This document shows, in pieces, positions 33,779 to 42,276 of a stretch of 64,000 nucleotides of DNA (position 1 is its first letter; each line of letters starts with the position of its first letter). The stretch comes from JANNBN01 sp031430595 (lineage in GTDB: Bacteria; Actinomycetota; Acidimicrobiia; Acidimicrobiales; JANYDT01): contig JANPBU010000007.1 of the NCBI GenBank assembly GCA_031430595.1, positions 1 through 64,000 of the forward strand, read 5' to 3'. The notes under the pieces are model-generated. The model saw only the letters and a list, made by a program, of their open reading frames with translations. It was not told the origin of the DNA and searched no databases. A program made the position numbers and the translations under genes.

Positions 33779-34552
33779 ATGGAACTCAGCCCAATCGAAG
33801 TACGCGTTCTCGGATGCCTTATCGAAAAGGAACTCACTGTTCCTGATACGTACCCGATGACGATCAACGCAATTTTGACTGCCGCGAACCAAAGCACGAA
33901 TCGATTTCCGGTTGTGGAGTTCAGCACGCCCGATATCACCGCTGCGCTGACGCAGTTAAAAATTGAACATCGGCTTGTGAGAGTTCTTCCGAGTGGGGCA
34001 GGTAGCCGGGTCGACAAGTACCGTCACGTCTTGGAAGAGCGACTCAACCTATCGAGGCCGGAAAAGTCAGTTCTTAGCATTCTGGCCTTACGGGGTCCGC
34101 AGACAGTCTCGGAAATCAAAGCACGCACCCAACGAATGCATGACTTTTCCGACCTAGCTGGCGTTGAGCAAGTTATTAATCGCCTGTGCGACCCGACTGT
34201 ACTGGCCGACTCAGAAGAACCAACCGATGCTCGCGACATGGGCATGCTTCGATCGGCGTCGACAACCGGTGCCGTCACGACCCTGCCCGATGGGTACGTT
34301 CGTCCGTGGCCCGGGCCGCTTGTTGTTCGACTGAACCGTCAACCCGGTCAGAACGAACCGCGCATTATGCACTTGCTTGGCGGTGCAATTGACGAATTGA
34401 CCCTGGCCCGTGACTTGTCGTCGCAATCGCATTCAACGAGCGCCCCAACCGGAAGTGCTTCACTGCTCACAGATCGAGTTGCCGCTCTTGAGGCCGAAGT
34501 TCAGAACCTAAAGATCTCGTTGGAACAATTACGCCAAGATCTCGGGGCCTAA
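33779..34552 (+). CDS. YceH-like DUF480 protein
   Basis: 257 aa. The start ELSPIEVRVLGCLIEKELTV and the segment PDTYPMTINAILTAANQSTN are diagnostic for the DUF480/YceH family, which has two winged-helix units. The second unit begins at about SVLSILALRGPQTVSEIK. A C-terminal coiled coil (RVAALEAEVQNLKISLEQLR) is as in E. coli YceH. Function is unknown; a DNA-binding role is assumed from the fold. Confidence 0.9.
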   Translation: MELSPIEVRVLGCLIEKELTVPDTYPMTINAILTAANQSTNRFPVVEFSTPDITAALTQLKIEHRLVRVLPSGAGSRVDKYRHVLEERLNLSRPEKSVLSILALRGPQTVSEIKARTQRMHDFSDLAGVEQVINRLCDPTVLADSEEPTDARDMGMLRSASTTGAVTTLPDGYVRPWPGPLVVRLNRQPGQNEPRIMHLLGGAIDELTLARDLSSQSHSTSAPTGSASLLTDRVAALEAEVQNLKISLEQLRQDLGA

Positions 34553-34563
34553 AGGGGACCTGT

Positions 34564-35598
34564 TTAGATCGGTGAGCCCATTCGGTTGACCCGGCCCCAA
34601 TCACGAACCTGGGCCAACTTGCCGGTTTGAGGTGAGTCGACAACGAGTTGCCCGATTCCGACGTACATCATGATGTGGCCCGGTCGCCAAACAAGATCGC
34701 CGGGAAGCAACGCATCGGCTGCGCGAGGGCTCGCCGCATTTATCTGATCAGTCGAGATTCGAGGAAGGCGAACCCCGGCAGCTGCCCATGCAAACGATGT
34801 CAGGCCAGAACAGTCGAACCCGCCCGGTTCGTTTCCAGAGTATCGATATGGGGTACCCACCTGGGCCAAGGCACTAAATACAGCTTTTTGACGGCGCACA
34901 TCAGACGACGCCCAAGCCGAATCGAGCGTTGCCGCCATTGCTGGTGCCAATTTGCCTCGGGCAACAACCAGTTCAGCGAGTTGTCGGCGGGCCTCGTTAG
35001 GCGCCAACTGCACCGCGGGTGTTGCGACAGCGGAAGGATCGGCAACAGCCGCCACCGGAGCGGATTCGCCGTTTGCAGACGGAACGGTGCTGGCCGGCAG
35101 AATTCGAACTACCGGTGGCGTGGTTGTTGAGGCGATTGCCTTTGACTTCTTGCCTTTTGCCTTCGGTTCAGCCACAGTCGTAGAGGGTTGTTCAGGCGAC
35201 AGACTCTGAGTCACGAGGTCGGTATCGACGACGGCTGATTTCCAGCCCTGGCCACTGTCAGTCCAGGCGACAGCGGCCGTTGATGGCGGCACTGACCCGG
35301 TCTGCGGGTCGACAATTCCAACGGTCGTCGGGGCCACGGCCACCGTTGAGGGCACCTGTTGAGGAGCATTTGGAACCGCAGTGACCACCGGGGCCGGCTG
35401 CGGTAGGCCTTCAAGGGATGCCAAGGCAACGAGAGCCGCCTGGGCTATTGGGTCGCCGCTTCTCGTTGACACGATGGCTGGAGCAACTGCGGTGGCCGCT
35501 AAGGCAGCCCCAAAGGGCACACTCATAACCAACAGACTGACCACGCCAACACAACATCGGCTCAAAATTCGGGTGTTGCTCACAGTTCTCGTAGACAC
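34564..35598 (-). CDS. secreted NlpC/P60 peptidoglycan hydrolase
   Basis: 344 aa from the GTG at 35598, supported by AAGGAGG at 35603-35609; an ATG at 35616 would put the ribosome site inside the gene. A signal peptide (VGVVSLLVMSVPFGAALA) is followed by about 200 residues rich in Pro/Thr/Val/Ala, then a C40 peptidase domain: FSALAQVGTPYRYSGNEPGG, the catalytic FDCSGLTSFAWA, PGDLVWRPGHIMMYVG with the His. It should cut peptide stems between D-iso-Glu and the diamino acid. A 25-bp palindrome and a long leader lie upstream. Confidence 0.9.
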   Translation of the reverse strand: MSTRTVSNTRILSRCCVGVVSLLVMSVPFGAALAATAVAPAIVSTRSGDPIAQAALVALASLEGLPQPAPVVTAVPNAPQQVPSTVAVAPTTVGIVDPQTGSVPPSTAAVAWTDSGQGWKSAVVDTDLVTQSLSPEQPSTTVAEPKAKGKKSKAIASTTTPPVVRILPASTVPSANGESAPVAAVADPSAVATPAVQLAPNEARRQLAELVVARGKLAPAMAATLDSAWASSDVRRQKAVFSALAQVGTPYRYSGNEPGGFDCSGLTSFAWAAAGVRLPRISTDQINAASPRAADALLPGDLVWRPGHIMMYVGIGQLVVDSPQTGKLAQVRDWGRVNRMGSPI

Positions 35599-35820
35599 GA
35601 GACCTCCTTGAAGCATGGAGATTTCACCGAACCTGCGAAGAGCAGTGGACGACGAAACCGGGCAGAGGCCTCTGGATTCGTGTGGGACGCATCGATGTAG
35701 ACCGAGTCGTTACCCACGCCGCTACCTGCCAGTTGGCTCGATAGCGATCGATGATTGAGTGCACTGGGAGTGTAACGCAGCTGTTCGGATTCGTCACCCC
35801 CGACCTGTCTTACCAATGCT
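35599..35820 (-). promoter_or_regulatory. untranslated leader of the NlpC/P60 gene
   Basis: More than 200 nt separate the palindrome from the start codon. On the minus strand the leader contains GGGGGTGACGAATCCGAACA and, further on, GGCAGGTAGCGGCGTGGG. Such motifs are reminiscent of, but do not clearly match, c-di-AMP (ydaO) riboswitches that often precede wall hydrolases in actinobacteria. I can only call it a candidate structured leader. Confidence 0.25.
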
Positions 35821-35845
35821 CATGTATCGCTTGAAGCGATACATG
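35821..35845. promoter_or_regulatory. 25-bp perfect palindrome, probable operator
   Basis: Two 12-bp arms, CATGTATCGCTT and AAGCGATACATG, flank a single G. A one-base centre cannot form a good RNA hairpin, so a binding site for a dimeric regulator is more likely. It lies 223 nt before the NlpC/P60 start and after the nrdJ terminator. Confidence 0.5.
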
Positions 35846-35910
35846 ATGCGTTTCGCCGAATTGCTGTTCATAGTTAGCTCGCGCCTTCAACGTCGATCAG
35901 GGTTCAACAC

Positions 35911-35954
35911 AAAAACAAACACCTCGCCGAACCCGGAAGGATTCGGCGAGGTGT
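35911..35954 (-). terminator. rho-independent terminator of nrdJ
   Basis: ACACCTCGCCGAA (35919-35931) and TTCGGCGAGGTGT (35942-35954) form a perfect 13-bp stem with a 10-nt loop. On the minus strand it is followed by a TTTGTTTTT run. It begins 30 nt after the nrdJ stop. Confidence 0.88.
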
Positions 35955-35983
35955 CATTCGAACAGCCGCCTAACTACAGAGGG

Positions 35984-38863
35984 TCAGCTACAGCCGCTCG
36001 TTGTTCCGCATGCTGAGCACACATAACAAGATCCGGCACGGTTCATTTCGTTACCGCATGAGTAACAAAACGGCGCATCTGCGGGGCGTTGACGACTCAG
36101 GGTCTTTGGCGCTACCACTGGCGAGGCCGCCACAACCGGGGCGGTGAGATCAAGGGTCAAGGGAGCTGGGCTTGTTGATGTTTCCATCGACGGCGCCTGC
36201 GCAACGGCTGCTTCTTCGACACCTGGCAACGTGGGCTGCAAACGCTCGACGGTTGACAGCACACCAAGTTCGAGGCGCTCGTCGTACGTCAAGTAGTCAA
36301 GGGCCATGCGGCGGAAGATGTAGTCGACAAGCGACGTTGCGATGCGAATCTCGGGGTCGTCTGTCATACCAGCAGGCTCGAAACGAGTGCTGGCAAATTT
36401 CGAGACGTATGTGGTGAGCGGAACACCGTGTTGCAAGCCAAGGCTGATCGTCAACGAGAACGCATCCATGATGCCAGCAAGGGTTGAGCCCTGCTTCGAG
36501 ACCTTGATGAACAACTCACCTGGGCGACCATCGTCGAACTCGCCAACCGTGACGAAACCTTCGCAGTCAGCAACGCGGAACTTGAAGGTGACCGAACGTC
36601 GACGCCGAGGAAGCCGTTCGCGAACCGGTTTACGGACAACCGTGGTCGTTGAAGCAAGGGCCTTTTCGAGTTCGGCAACTTTCGCAGCGAGTTCGGCGTC
36701 GGTCGATACAGCCACTGAGGTAGTACCCCCTGAAACCGCAGAATTAACAGACCCAGCGCTGAGGTCAAGGTTGTCTTCCTTCTTGGCCGTTGACAGTGGC
36801 TGTGCCACTTTGCAGTTGTCACGGTAGATGGCAATGGCCTTCACACCCATACGCCATGCATCGATATGAATTTGTTCGATGTCTTCAACCGTTGCGTCTT
36901 CTGGCATGTTCACTGTTTTGGAAATTGCGCCCGACAGGAACGGTTGGACAGCAGCCATCATTCGAACGTGACCGCTGTAGTGGATGACGTTGTCGCCCAT
37001 CGAACATGCGAACACGTTGAGGTGTTGCGGCCGAAGGTCTGGACACCCAACAAGCGTTTTGTTTTCTTCGATGTACGCCAAGATACGCTCGACCATTGGA
37101 CCTTCGTAACCAAGCTTACGAAGGGCTCGGGGAATGGTTTGGTTGACGATGGTCATAGTTCCGCCACCTACCAGTTTCTTCAGTTTCACCAAACCAAGGT
37201 CGGGCTCAACACCGGTGGTATCGCAGTCCATCAACAAGCCAATGGTTCCGGTTGGTGCCAGCACCGTTGCCTGAGCATTACGGGTGCCGTATGTTTCGCT
37301 CATTTCGACAGCCGAATCCCAAGCTTGCTGTGCTGCACCAAGCAGTTCAAACGGAACGAGGGTTTCATCGATGTCACGAACCGCATCGCGATGCATACGC
37401 AGCACCCTGTTCATTGGTTCACGATTTTCGGCGTAGCCAGCGTGCGGGCCCATACGCGCAGCAGTACGTGCACTTACAGCATAGGCATGGCCGGTCATCA
37501 GTGCGGTTAGCGCACCAGCCCATGAGCGCCCTTCCGGCGAGTCATATCCGAAACCAAGCGCCATCAACAGCGCACCAAGGTTTGCGTAACCCAACCCAAG
37601 TTGACGGAACCGAAGGCTGTTGTTACCGATTGCTTCCGTTGGGTAGTCAGCCCGTCCGACCAAAATCTCTTGGGCGGTGAAGAAAACCTCAATGGCAGCC
37701 TGGTAGCCCTCGATGTCGAACGAGTCGTCATCGTTCAAAAACTTCATGAGGTTAAGGCTAGAGAGATTGCACGCCGAATTATCTATGTGCATATATTCGC
37801 TGCATGGGTTCGAACCATTGATCGGGGCCGTGTTTGACGAGGTGTGCCAACGGTTGATCGTGGTGTTGAACTGCATACCTGGGTCAGCACATTCCCATGC
37901 GGCCTGGGCGAACTGACGAAACAGATCTCGGGCCGGAAGTTTTTGGATGGTGTCACGGCTTTGTACTGACTTAAGTTCCCAGTCTTTGCCCTGAACAACG
38001 GCTTCCATAAACTCATCGGTCACACGTACCGAGTTGTTCGCATTTTGGTATTGGATACTGTAAGCATCTTTACCATCGAGATCCATGTCGAAGCCAGCAT
38101 CGCGGAGCACTCGGGCTTTGCGTTCCTCGGCAGCTTTACACCAGATGAAATCTTCGATGTCGGGATGATCGGCATCAAGCATGACCATTTTGGCGGCCCG
38201 ACGGGTTTTACCCCCAGATTTAATGGTGCCTGCCGAGGCATCTGCGCCTCGCATGAAACTGACCGGCCCTGATGCGGTTCCGCCACCCTGCAATTTTTCT
38301 TTTGACGATCGGATGATTGACAAGTTGATACCAGCACCCGAGCCACCCTTGAAGATGATTCCTTCTTCGCGGTACCAGTTGAGGATGGAGTCCATGGTGT
38401 CGTCGACGGCCAAGATGAAACATGCGCTCGCTTGTTGCGGCACACCCTTCACACCGATGTTGAACCAAACAGGTGAGTTGAAGGCACCCATTTGATGAAC
38501 AATGAGGTACTTGAGTTCAAGGTTAAACACTTCGGCTTCGACGTCGTCGGCGAAGTAGCCGCCTTGCTTTCCCCACAACGTGATTGTGTCGGCAACACGG
38601 TCGGCAACCTGCTTCAACGACGTTTCGCGTTCGGGCAGGCCCAGCGTTCCACGGAAGTACTTCTGCGCCAAAATATTCGTGGCATTGACACTCCACGTGG
38701 ACGGCACTTCGACTCCGAGTTGCTCGAAAGCAATCACTCCGGTTTTCCAATTAGAGATTCTTGCTTCGCGGCGTTCCCACACCACGGTGTCGTACGGGTG
38801 AACACCTTCAGTTGTGAAATGTCGACGGATGCCTATGCCTGAACGTTCTGGTGCGATTGCCAT
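35984..38863 (-). CDS. nrdJ: vitamin B12-dependent ribonucleotide reductase (class II)
   Basis: 959 aa. The alpha/beta barrel of class II reductases is visible: FNSPVWFNIGVKGVPQQASA with its Cys, FKGGSGAGINLSIIRSS, NPCSEYMHIDNSACNLSSLN (active-site Cys and NCxE-like segment) and LAPTGTIGLLMDCDTTGVEP. The C-terminal TSCPAD-type extension ends in FCYSCGNEMNRAGSCYVC, a zinc-ribbon with four to six Cys used to reduce the active site. It makes deoxyribonucleotides using adenosylcobalamin, with or without oxygen. It is followed by a strong terminator and preceded, 439 nt upstream, by nrdR. No cobalamin riboswitch is seen. Confidence 0.95.
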   Translation of the reverse strand: MAIAPERSGIGIRRHFTTEGVHPYDTVVWERREARISNWKTGVIAFEQLGVEVPSTWSVNATNILAQKYFRGTLGLPERETSLKQVADRVADTITLWGKQGGYFADDVEAEVFNLELKYLIVHQMGAFNSPVWFNIGVKGVPQQASACFILAVDDTMDSILNWYREEGIIFKGGSGAGINLSIIRSSKEKLQGGGTASGPVSFMRGADASAGTIKSGGKTRRAAKMVMLDADHPDIEDFIWCKAAEERKARVLRDAGFDMDLDGKDAYSIQYQNANNSVRVTDEFMEAVVQGKDWELKSVQSRDTIQKLPARDLFRQFAQAAWECADPGMQFNTTINRWHTSSNTAPINGSNPCSEYMHIDNSACNLSSLNLMKFLNDDDSFDIEGYQAAIEVFFTAQEILVGRADYPTEAIGNNSLRFRQLGLGYANLGALLMALGFGYDSPEGRSWAGALTALMTGHAYAVSARTAARMGPHAGYAENREPMNRVLRMHRDAVRDIDETLVPFELLGAAQQAWDSAVEMSETYGTRNAQATVLAPTGTIGLLMDCDTTGVEPDLGLVKLKKLVGGGTMTIVNQTIPRALRKLGYEGPMVERILAYIEENKTLVGCPDLRPQHLNVFACSMGDNVIHYSGHVRMMAAVQPFLSGAISKTVNMPEDATVEDIEQIHIDAWRMGVKAIAIYRDNCKVAQPLSTAKKEDNLDLSAGSVNSAVSGGTTSVAVSTDAELAAKVAELEKALASTTTVVRKPVRERLPRRRRSVTFKFRVADCEGFVTVGEFDDGRPGELFIKVSKQGSTLAGIMDAFSLTISLGLQHGVPLTTYVSKFASTRFEPAGMTDDPEIRIATSLVDYIFRRMALDYLTYDERLELGVLSTVERLQPTLPGVEEAAVAQAPSMETSTSPAPLTLDLTAPVVAASPVVAPKTLSRQRPADAPFCYSCGNEMNRAGSCYVCSACGTTSGCS

Positions 38864-39078
38864 GGTTTCGCTGATTCCTTAAAAAGTGGGTGGCCCGTAG
38901 CGAGCCGTACTGGGGAAGTAAAAAAGTGGAAGAAAGTGGAAAAAGATATGAGAGAAGAACTAGTCGGATGAGGTTGCTGAACGAACCGCTTTACAGAAAA
39001 AACTGGGTCGTGTCTCGAGTTTGCTGAGACGAGTGGAAACGACGCCTTTCGGAGCCGAACCACAACATCTCGTGGGTA

Positions 39079-39104
39079 CCTCATGTTACGACCGCAACAT
39101 GAGG
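39079..39104. repeat. inverted repeat upstream of nrdJ
   Basis: Two 9-bp arms, CCTCATGTT and AACATGAGG, with an 8-nt spacer. This could be an operator or an RNA hairpin in the nrdJ leader. It differs from the AT-rich NrdR box consensus. Confidence 0.45.
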
Positions 39105-39176
39105 TTGAAATACAAGCGTGAAATTACGTCAATGTCAAGCACTTCACCAAGCCCCACGATCGTACGCAACGATGCC

Positions 39177-39263
39177 TGTGGACAGCTAGGGAGGTTTTCT
39201 TGTGGACCAACCTGGGGATGAAGCATCGCCCCCTGGGGAAAGGTGCCGATTTCCTGTGGACGA
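39177..39263 (-). promoter_or_regulatory. three DnaA-box-like sites upstream of nrdJ
   Basis: On the minus strand CTGTCCACA (39185-39177), TGGTCCACA (39209-39201) and TCGTCCACA (39263-39255) each match the actinobacterial DnaA box TTGTCCACA at seven or eight of nine positions. All have the same orientation, within 87 bp, between nrdR and nrdJ. DnaA control of reductase genes is known in E. coli; here it is an inference. Confidence 0.4.
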
Positions 39264-39302
39264 CGTATCGCCAGAACAAAATCGGTGCCGTTGGTCGAAA
39301 CG

Positions 39303-39782
39303 TTACAGCGGAACCGGAGAAATTTTTGGGGCGGTTGTCTTACCGAGAAGTTTGACTTCGCGGGTGAAATCACCGAGATCTGTAAACCCCTTGTACACCG
39401 AGGCAAAGCGTATATAGGCCACTGCGTCGACATAGCGAAGGCGTTCTAGAACCCGTAAACCAATCTGTTCAGAGGCCACATCGACACCATCGAGACGTAC
39501 TTCTTCCTCGACGTCAAGCGCAATCTGCACGATGACCGCATCGTCGATCACCAAGTTCTTCGTAGCTGACCGTAAACCAGACAGAATTTTGAGCCGGTCG
39601 AATGGTTCTCTCAGCCCATTGCGTTTGACGATAGCAAGCGGAACTTCTTCGAGGCGTTCGTAGGTAGTGAACCGCCGAGAACAGCCAAGGCACTCGCGTC
39701 GCCGACGAATGACCGACCCATCGTCGGTTGCCCGAGAGTCGACAACTTTGTCATCGACACTGGTACATCCTGGGCATCGCAC
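39303..39782 (-). CDS. nrdR: transcriptional repressor NrdR
   Basis: 159 aa. An N-terminal zinc ribbon with Cys3, Cys6, Cys31, Cys34 (MRCPGC ... ECLGC) is followed by RRFTTYERLEEVPLAIVKR and an ATP-cone domain (50-140) that senses ATP/dATP. It represses ribonucleotide reductase genes, here most likely nrdJ downstream. Order nrdR, LysM gene, lexA matches the mycobacterial locus Rv2718c-Rv2720. Confidence 0.95.
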   Translation of the reverse strand: MRCPGCTSVDDKVVDSRATDDGSVIRRRRECLGCSRRFTTYERLEEVPLAIVKRNGLREPFDRLKILSGLRSATKNLVIDDAVIVQIALDVEEEVRLDGVDVASEQIGLRVLERLRYVDAVAYIRFASVYKGFTDLGDFTREVKLLGKTTAPKISPVPL

Positions 39783-39824
39783 GGCGGCAGAGAATAGTGC
39801 CCTTCACATGCATCAGAAAACCTG

Positions 39825-40295
39825 TTACGGAACAGGTACCGAAAGCACGTCTCCTACAAACACAACGGATGAACCCCGCTCGGCAACGATTTCATCGACT
39901 ATCGAGCGGACGTCGCCTGTGGGTTTAATCGAACGAGCAATCGACCAAATTGAATCGCCGGACCTGACAACAACAAGTTGACGAGCGCCACTTGGCTGAA
40001 CCACCGGTACCGGAACGTTTGCCCTGGCCACCTGAGCTTGCACCACCATCGCCAAGGTAAACAAAAGCAGGAGGATTGCGCAGAAAAACGCCGGACGGCT
40101 CGGCTGGGACTCTGAACGCAGTTCCTTGGCCTCACCGGGCGTTAGTTTGACCGCTGTCTTGCGTTGGCCGGTGGCACCAGAACGAGCAACCTGTTTGTTG
40201 GCTGCAGTACTGCCGCCAAGGAACAAGGTTGGGTCAACCAGCACGCCACCAAAGTTGGCAGACCGCACCTGTTGTTGTGAAATGACTCGGCTCAT
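39825..40295 (-). CDS. LysM-domain membrane protein, probable SOS cell-division inhibitor
   Basis: 156 aa from ATG 40295 (MSRVISQQQVRSANFGG); the longer frame upstream would run into the LexA boxes. One membrane span (FFCAILLLLFTLAMVVQAQV) lies at about residues 85-105, and a C-terminal LysM domain covers 115-156 (RQLVVVRSGDSIWSIARSI). It sits divergently from lexA, as Rv2719c does in M. tuberculosis, an SOS-induced division suppressor with wall-binding LysM. YneA and DivS are functional analogues. Four LexA-box-like sites precede it. Confidence 0.82.
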   Translation of the reverse strand: MSRVISQQQVRSANFGGVLVDPTLFLGGSTAANKQVARSGATGQRKTAVKLTPGEAKELRSESQPSRPAFFCAILLLLFTLAMVVQAQVARANVPVPVVQPSGARQLVVVRSGDSIWSIARSIKPTGDVRSIVDEIVAERGSSVVFVGDVLSVPVP

Positions 40296-40350
40296 GGTGA
40301 CACCCTTTCCGTGAACTCTTTGGCTAGGTTCAACTTGATATGGAGTTTGA

Positions 40351-40364
40351 CGAACGTCTGTTCG
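40351..40364. promoter_or_regulatory. LexA box 1
   Basis: CGAAC-gtct-GTTCG, a perfect 5-bp inverted repeat with a 4-nt centre, as in the mycobacterial SOS box (TCGAAC-N4-GTTCGA). It lies 56 nt before the LysM gene start. Confidence 0.8.
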
Positions 40365-40382
40365 AGACACCCAACTCAACCA

Positions 40383-40396
40383 CGAACGCCCGTTCG
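40383..40396. promoter_or_regulatory. LexA box 2
   Basis: CGAAC-gccc-GTTCG, perfect, flanked by CA/TG so that the symmetry extends to 18 bp. It is centred between the two divergent genes. Confidence 0.85.
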
Positions 40397-40411
40397 TGTC
40401 AAGTAGAAAAT

Positions 40412-40425
40412 CGAACAGATGTTTG
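40412..40425. promoter_or_regulatory. LexA box 3
   Basis: CGAAC-agat-GTTTG, one mismatch in the second half-site. It fits the Gram-positive consensus CGAACRNRYGTTYC except at the end. Confidence 0.65.
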
Positions 40426-40457
40426 CCTTCGCTGTTTCCATTTGCTACGTTGGTCAA

Positions 40458-40471
40458 CGAACGAGTGTTTG
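40458..40471. promoter_or_regulatory. LexA box 4
   Basis: CGAAC-gagt-GTTTG, one mismatch. It lies 35 nt before the lexA start, where it would block lexA transcription or promoter escape. Confidence 0.6.
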
Positions 40472-40506
40472 CCCCAAAGCACTCCGAAACGTAAAAGAGT
40501 CCTCAC

Positions 40507-41136
40507 ATGAGCGCAGAGACGTTGACGGAACGCCAAAGACAAATCCTTGAGTGCATCGAAACCGCCATGCGAGATCGAGGGTATCCACCGTCAGTCCGAG
40601 AGATTGGCGAGGTGGTCGGTTTGTCATCCTCGTCGACAGTGCACGCTCACCTCAAAACGCTTCAGCACCTTGGCTATCTGCGTCGCGACCCGTCGAAACC
40701 CCGTGCCATCGAAGTGTTTTTCGAATCGACAACCGGAGGCACCGCGGAGCGACGGCCGGTTCGCCACGTGCCACTCATTGGTGATGTTGCCGCCGGAACC
40801 GGCGTTATCTCAGAAGAACGTGTGGAAGAGGTGTTTCCGCTACCTGAAGACTTCACTGGCGACGGCACCCTGTTCATGCTCAGAGTTCGAGGCGATTCAA
40901 TGATCAAGGCTGGCATTCTCTCCGGAGACTTTGTGGTCGTTCGACAACAAGAGGTTCGCGACGGTGACCTGGTGGTTGCTGGAATTCCGGGCGAAGAGGC
41001 AACCGTCAAAGAGTTCAGTCGTTCGGGCAATCACATCATTTTGATTCCGCACAATGATCGACTTACACCAATGACGTTTGATGCAGAAGCTGTCACCGTT
41101 TTTGGCAAGGTTGTCACCGTCCTACGCCGTCTGTAA
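40507..41136 (+). CDS. lexA: SOS repressor LexA
   Basis: 209 aa. The winged helix-turn-helix (1-70) has LTERQRQILECIETAMRDRG and GLSSSSTVHAHLKTL. The self-cleavage site is Ala96-Gly97 (DVAAGTGV), with the catalytic Ser131 in GDSMI and Lys168 in ATVKEF. It represses DNA-damage genes until RecA filaments trigger cleavage. Four upstream boxes indicate autoregulation and joint control of the divergent LysM gene. Confidence 0.97.
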   Translation: MSAETLTERQRQILECIETAMRDRGYPPSVREIGEVVGLSSSSTVHAHLKTLQHLGYLRRDPSKPRAIEVFFESTTGGTAERRPVRHVPLIGDVAAGTGVISEERVEEVFPLPEDFTGDGTLFMLRVRGDSMIKAGILSGDFVVVRQQEVRDGDLVVAGIPGEEATVKEFSRSGNHIILIPHNDRLTPMTFDAEAVTVFGKVVTVLRRL

Positions 41137-41163
41137 TCAGCCGTTAAGCAAGGCGGGCACGAT

Positions 41164-42276
41164 TCAGTTGAGCCGGTTACTGGTCACAAGCGACCGCAGT
41201 ACCGAAGCGGCACGCTCGATCTCGTGTCGGTTCACGTGCTCGCCCTTGGTATGGGCGATAGTTGGGTCGCCCGGCCCAAAATTCGTCGCCGGTATCCCTT
41301 GCGCCGAAAAAAACGCAACATCGGTCCAACCAAGCTTCGCAGTGGGCGCCTCGCCAACCAACGAACGAAGTTCAGCTAACAACGGATGGGTCAACGAAGG
41401 CGGGGTTGCTGGTCCAAGATCTACTAGTTCGCACTCGGCGTCGTCGCCCAAAATGTCGGATCCAATGACTGACTTGATGTGCTCAAGTGCTTGTTCAGAC
41501 GTTCGATCAGGCGCAAAACGATGGTTGATCGTCAATTCAACCCGATCAGGAACCACATTTCCCGATACGCCACCAGCAACATTGACAACCTGCAGCGATT
41601 CTCGAAACTCGCACCCATCGATCACCGGTCTCCTCCCGAGATCAGCTTCAATTCTCGTAAGCACCACTGCTAGGCGGTGAATTGCGTTTCGTCCCATCCA
41701 CGGGCGGGCGGTATGTGCACGGGCACCACCCAAGCGAAGCACCACACGCATAGTGCCCTGACAACCGGCCTCGATTTTTGCTTGGGTTGGTTCGCCGAGA
41801 ATTGCCGCATCACACTGCAAGAGGTCTGGTCGTTCGACAAACAGCTTTTTCAAGCCGTTGTGAATTGAGGCCACCTCTTCACATTCGTAAAACACGCCAG
41901 TCAAATCGACCGTTGGGTTGGGCACTGTTTCGAGAATATGCAGAAAGACGGCCAGACCACCTTTCATATCTGCTGACCCCAGACCATGCAACACGTCGCC
42001 ATCGATCAGTGCGGTTGCGTTGTCGTTCACAGGCACCGTGTCGGTATGGCCAGCAAGTACAAGGCGCTGAGACTTTCCGAGCATGGTTCGCGCCACGAGA
42101 TTCATTCCGAGGCGTTCAACATGCAGCCCTACAACAGCCCGAAGTCGGGCTTCGATGTGATCAACAAGGGGGCCCTCATGGTGGCTCACGCTCGGTATGT
42201 TCACGAGGTCAGCGGTTGCTTGTAGCAGGTCGATATCGGCACCGAGCGGTGTCGCCGTTGTTGTCACCGTTGTCAT
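41164..42276 (-). CDS. dapE: succinyl-diaminopimelate desuccinylase
   Basis: 370 aa M20-family metallohydrolase. Metal ligands are in LAGHTDTVP and GLGSADMKGG, the general base Glu in FYECEEVAS, then AAILGEPT and HTKGEHV near the end. The dimerisation lid domain is at about 180-300 (ARAHTARPWMGRNAIHRL). It releases succinate and LL-diaminopimelate in lysine and peptidoglycan synthesis. It overlaps dapC by 4 nt, which supports DapE rather than another M20 enzyme. Confidence 0.92.
   Translation of the reverse strand: MTTVTTTATPLGADIDLLQATADLVNIPSVSHHEGPLVDHIEARLRAVVGLHVERLGMNLVARTMLGKSQRLVLAGHTDTVPVNDNATALIDGDVLHGLGSADMKGGLAVFLHILETVPNPTVDLTGVFYECEEVASIHNGLKKLFVERPDLLQCDAAILGEPTQAKIEAGCQGTMRVVLRLGGARAHTARPWMGRNAIHRLAVVLTRIEADLGRRPVIDGCEFRESLQVVNVAGGVSGNVVPDRVELTINHRFAPDRTSEQALEHIKSVIGSDILGDDAECELVDLGPATPPSLTHPLLAELRSLVGEAPTAKLGWTDVAFFSAQGIPATNFGPGDPTIAHTKGEHVNRHEIERAASVLRSLVTSNRLN

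Larger units (their letters stand above)
38864..39302. promoter_or_regulatory. nrdJ upstream region
   Basis: 439 nt without a gene. It holds an inverted repeat (CCTCATGTT/AACATGAGG with an 8-nt spacer, 39079-39104), three TGTGGAC sites (39177-39263) and a purine-rich stretch of AAAGTGGA repeats near 38920-38945. It must contain the nrdJ promoter. I did not find a standard palindromic NrdR box. Confidence 0.5.

Noticed and set aside
38864..39302. Cobalamin riboswitch before the B12-dependent nrdJ
   Set aside because: No B12-box-like sequence (AGCCAGGAGACCTGCC type) was seen on the minus strand of this gap.
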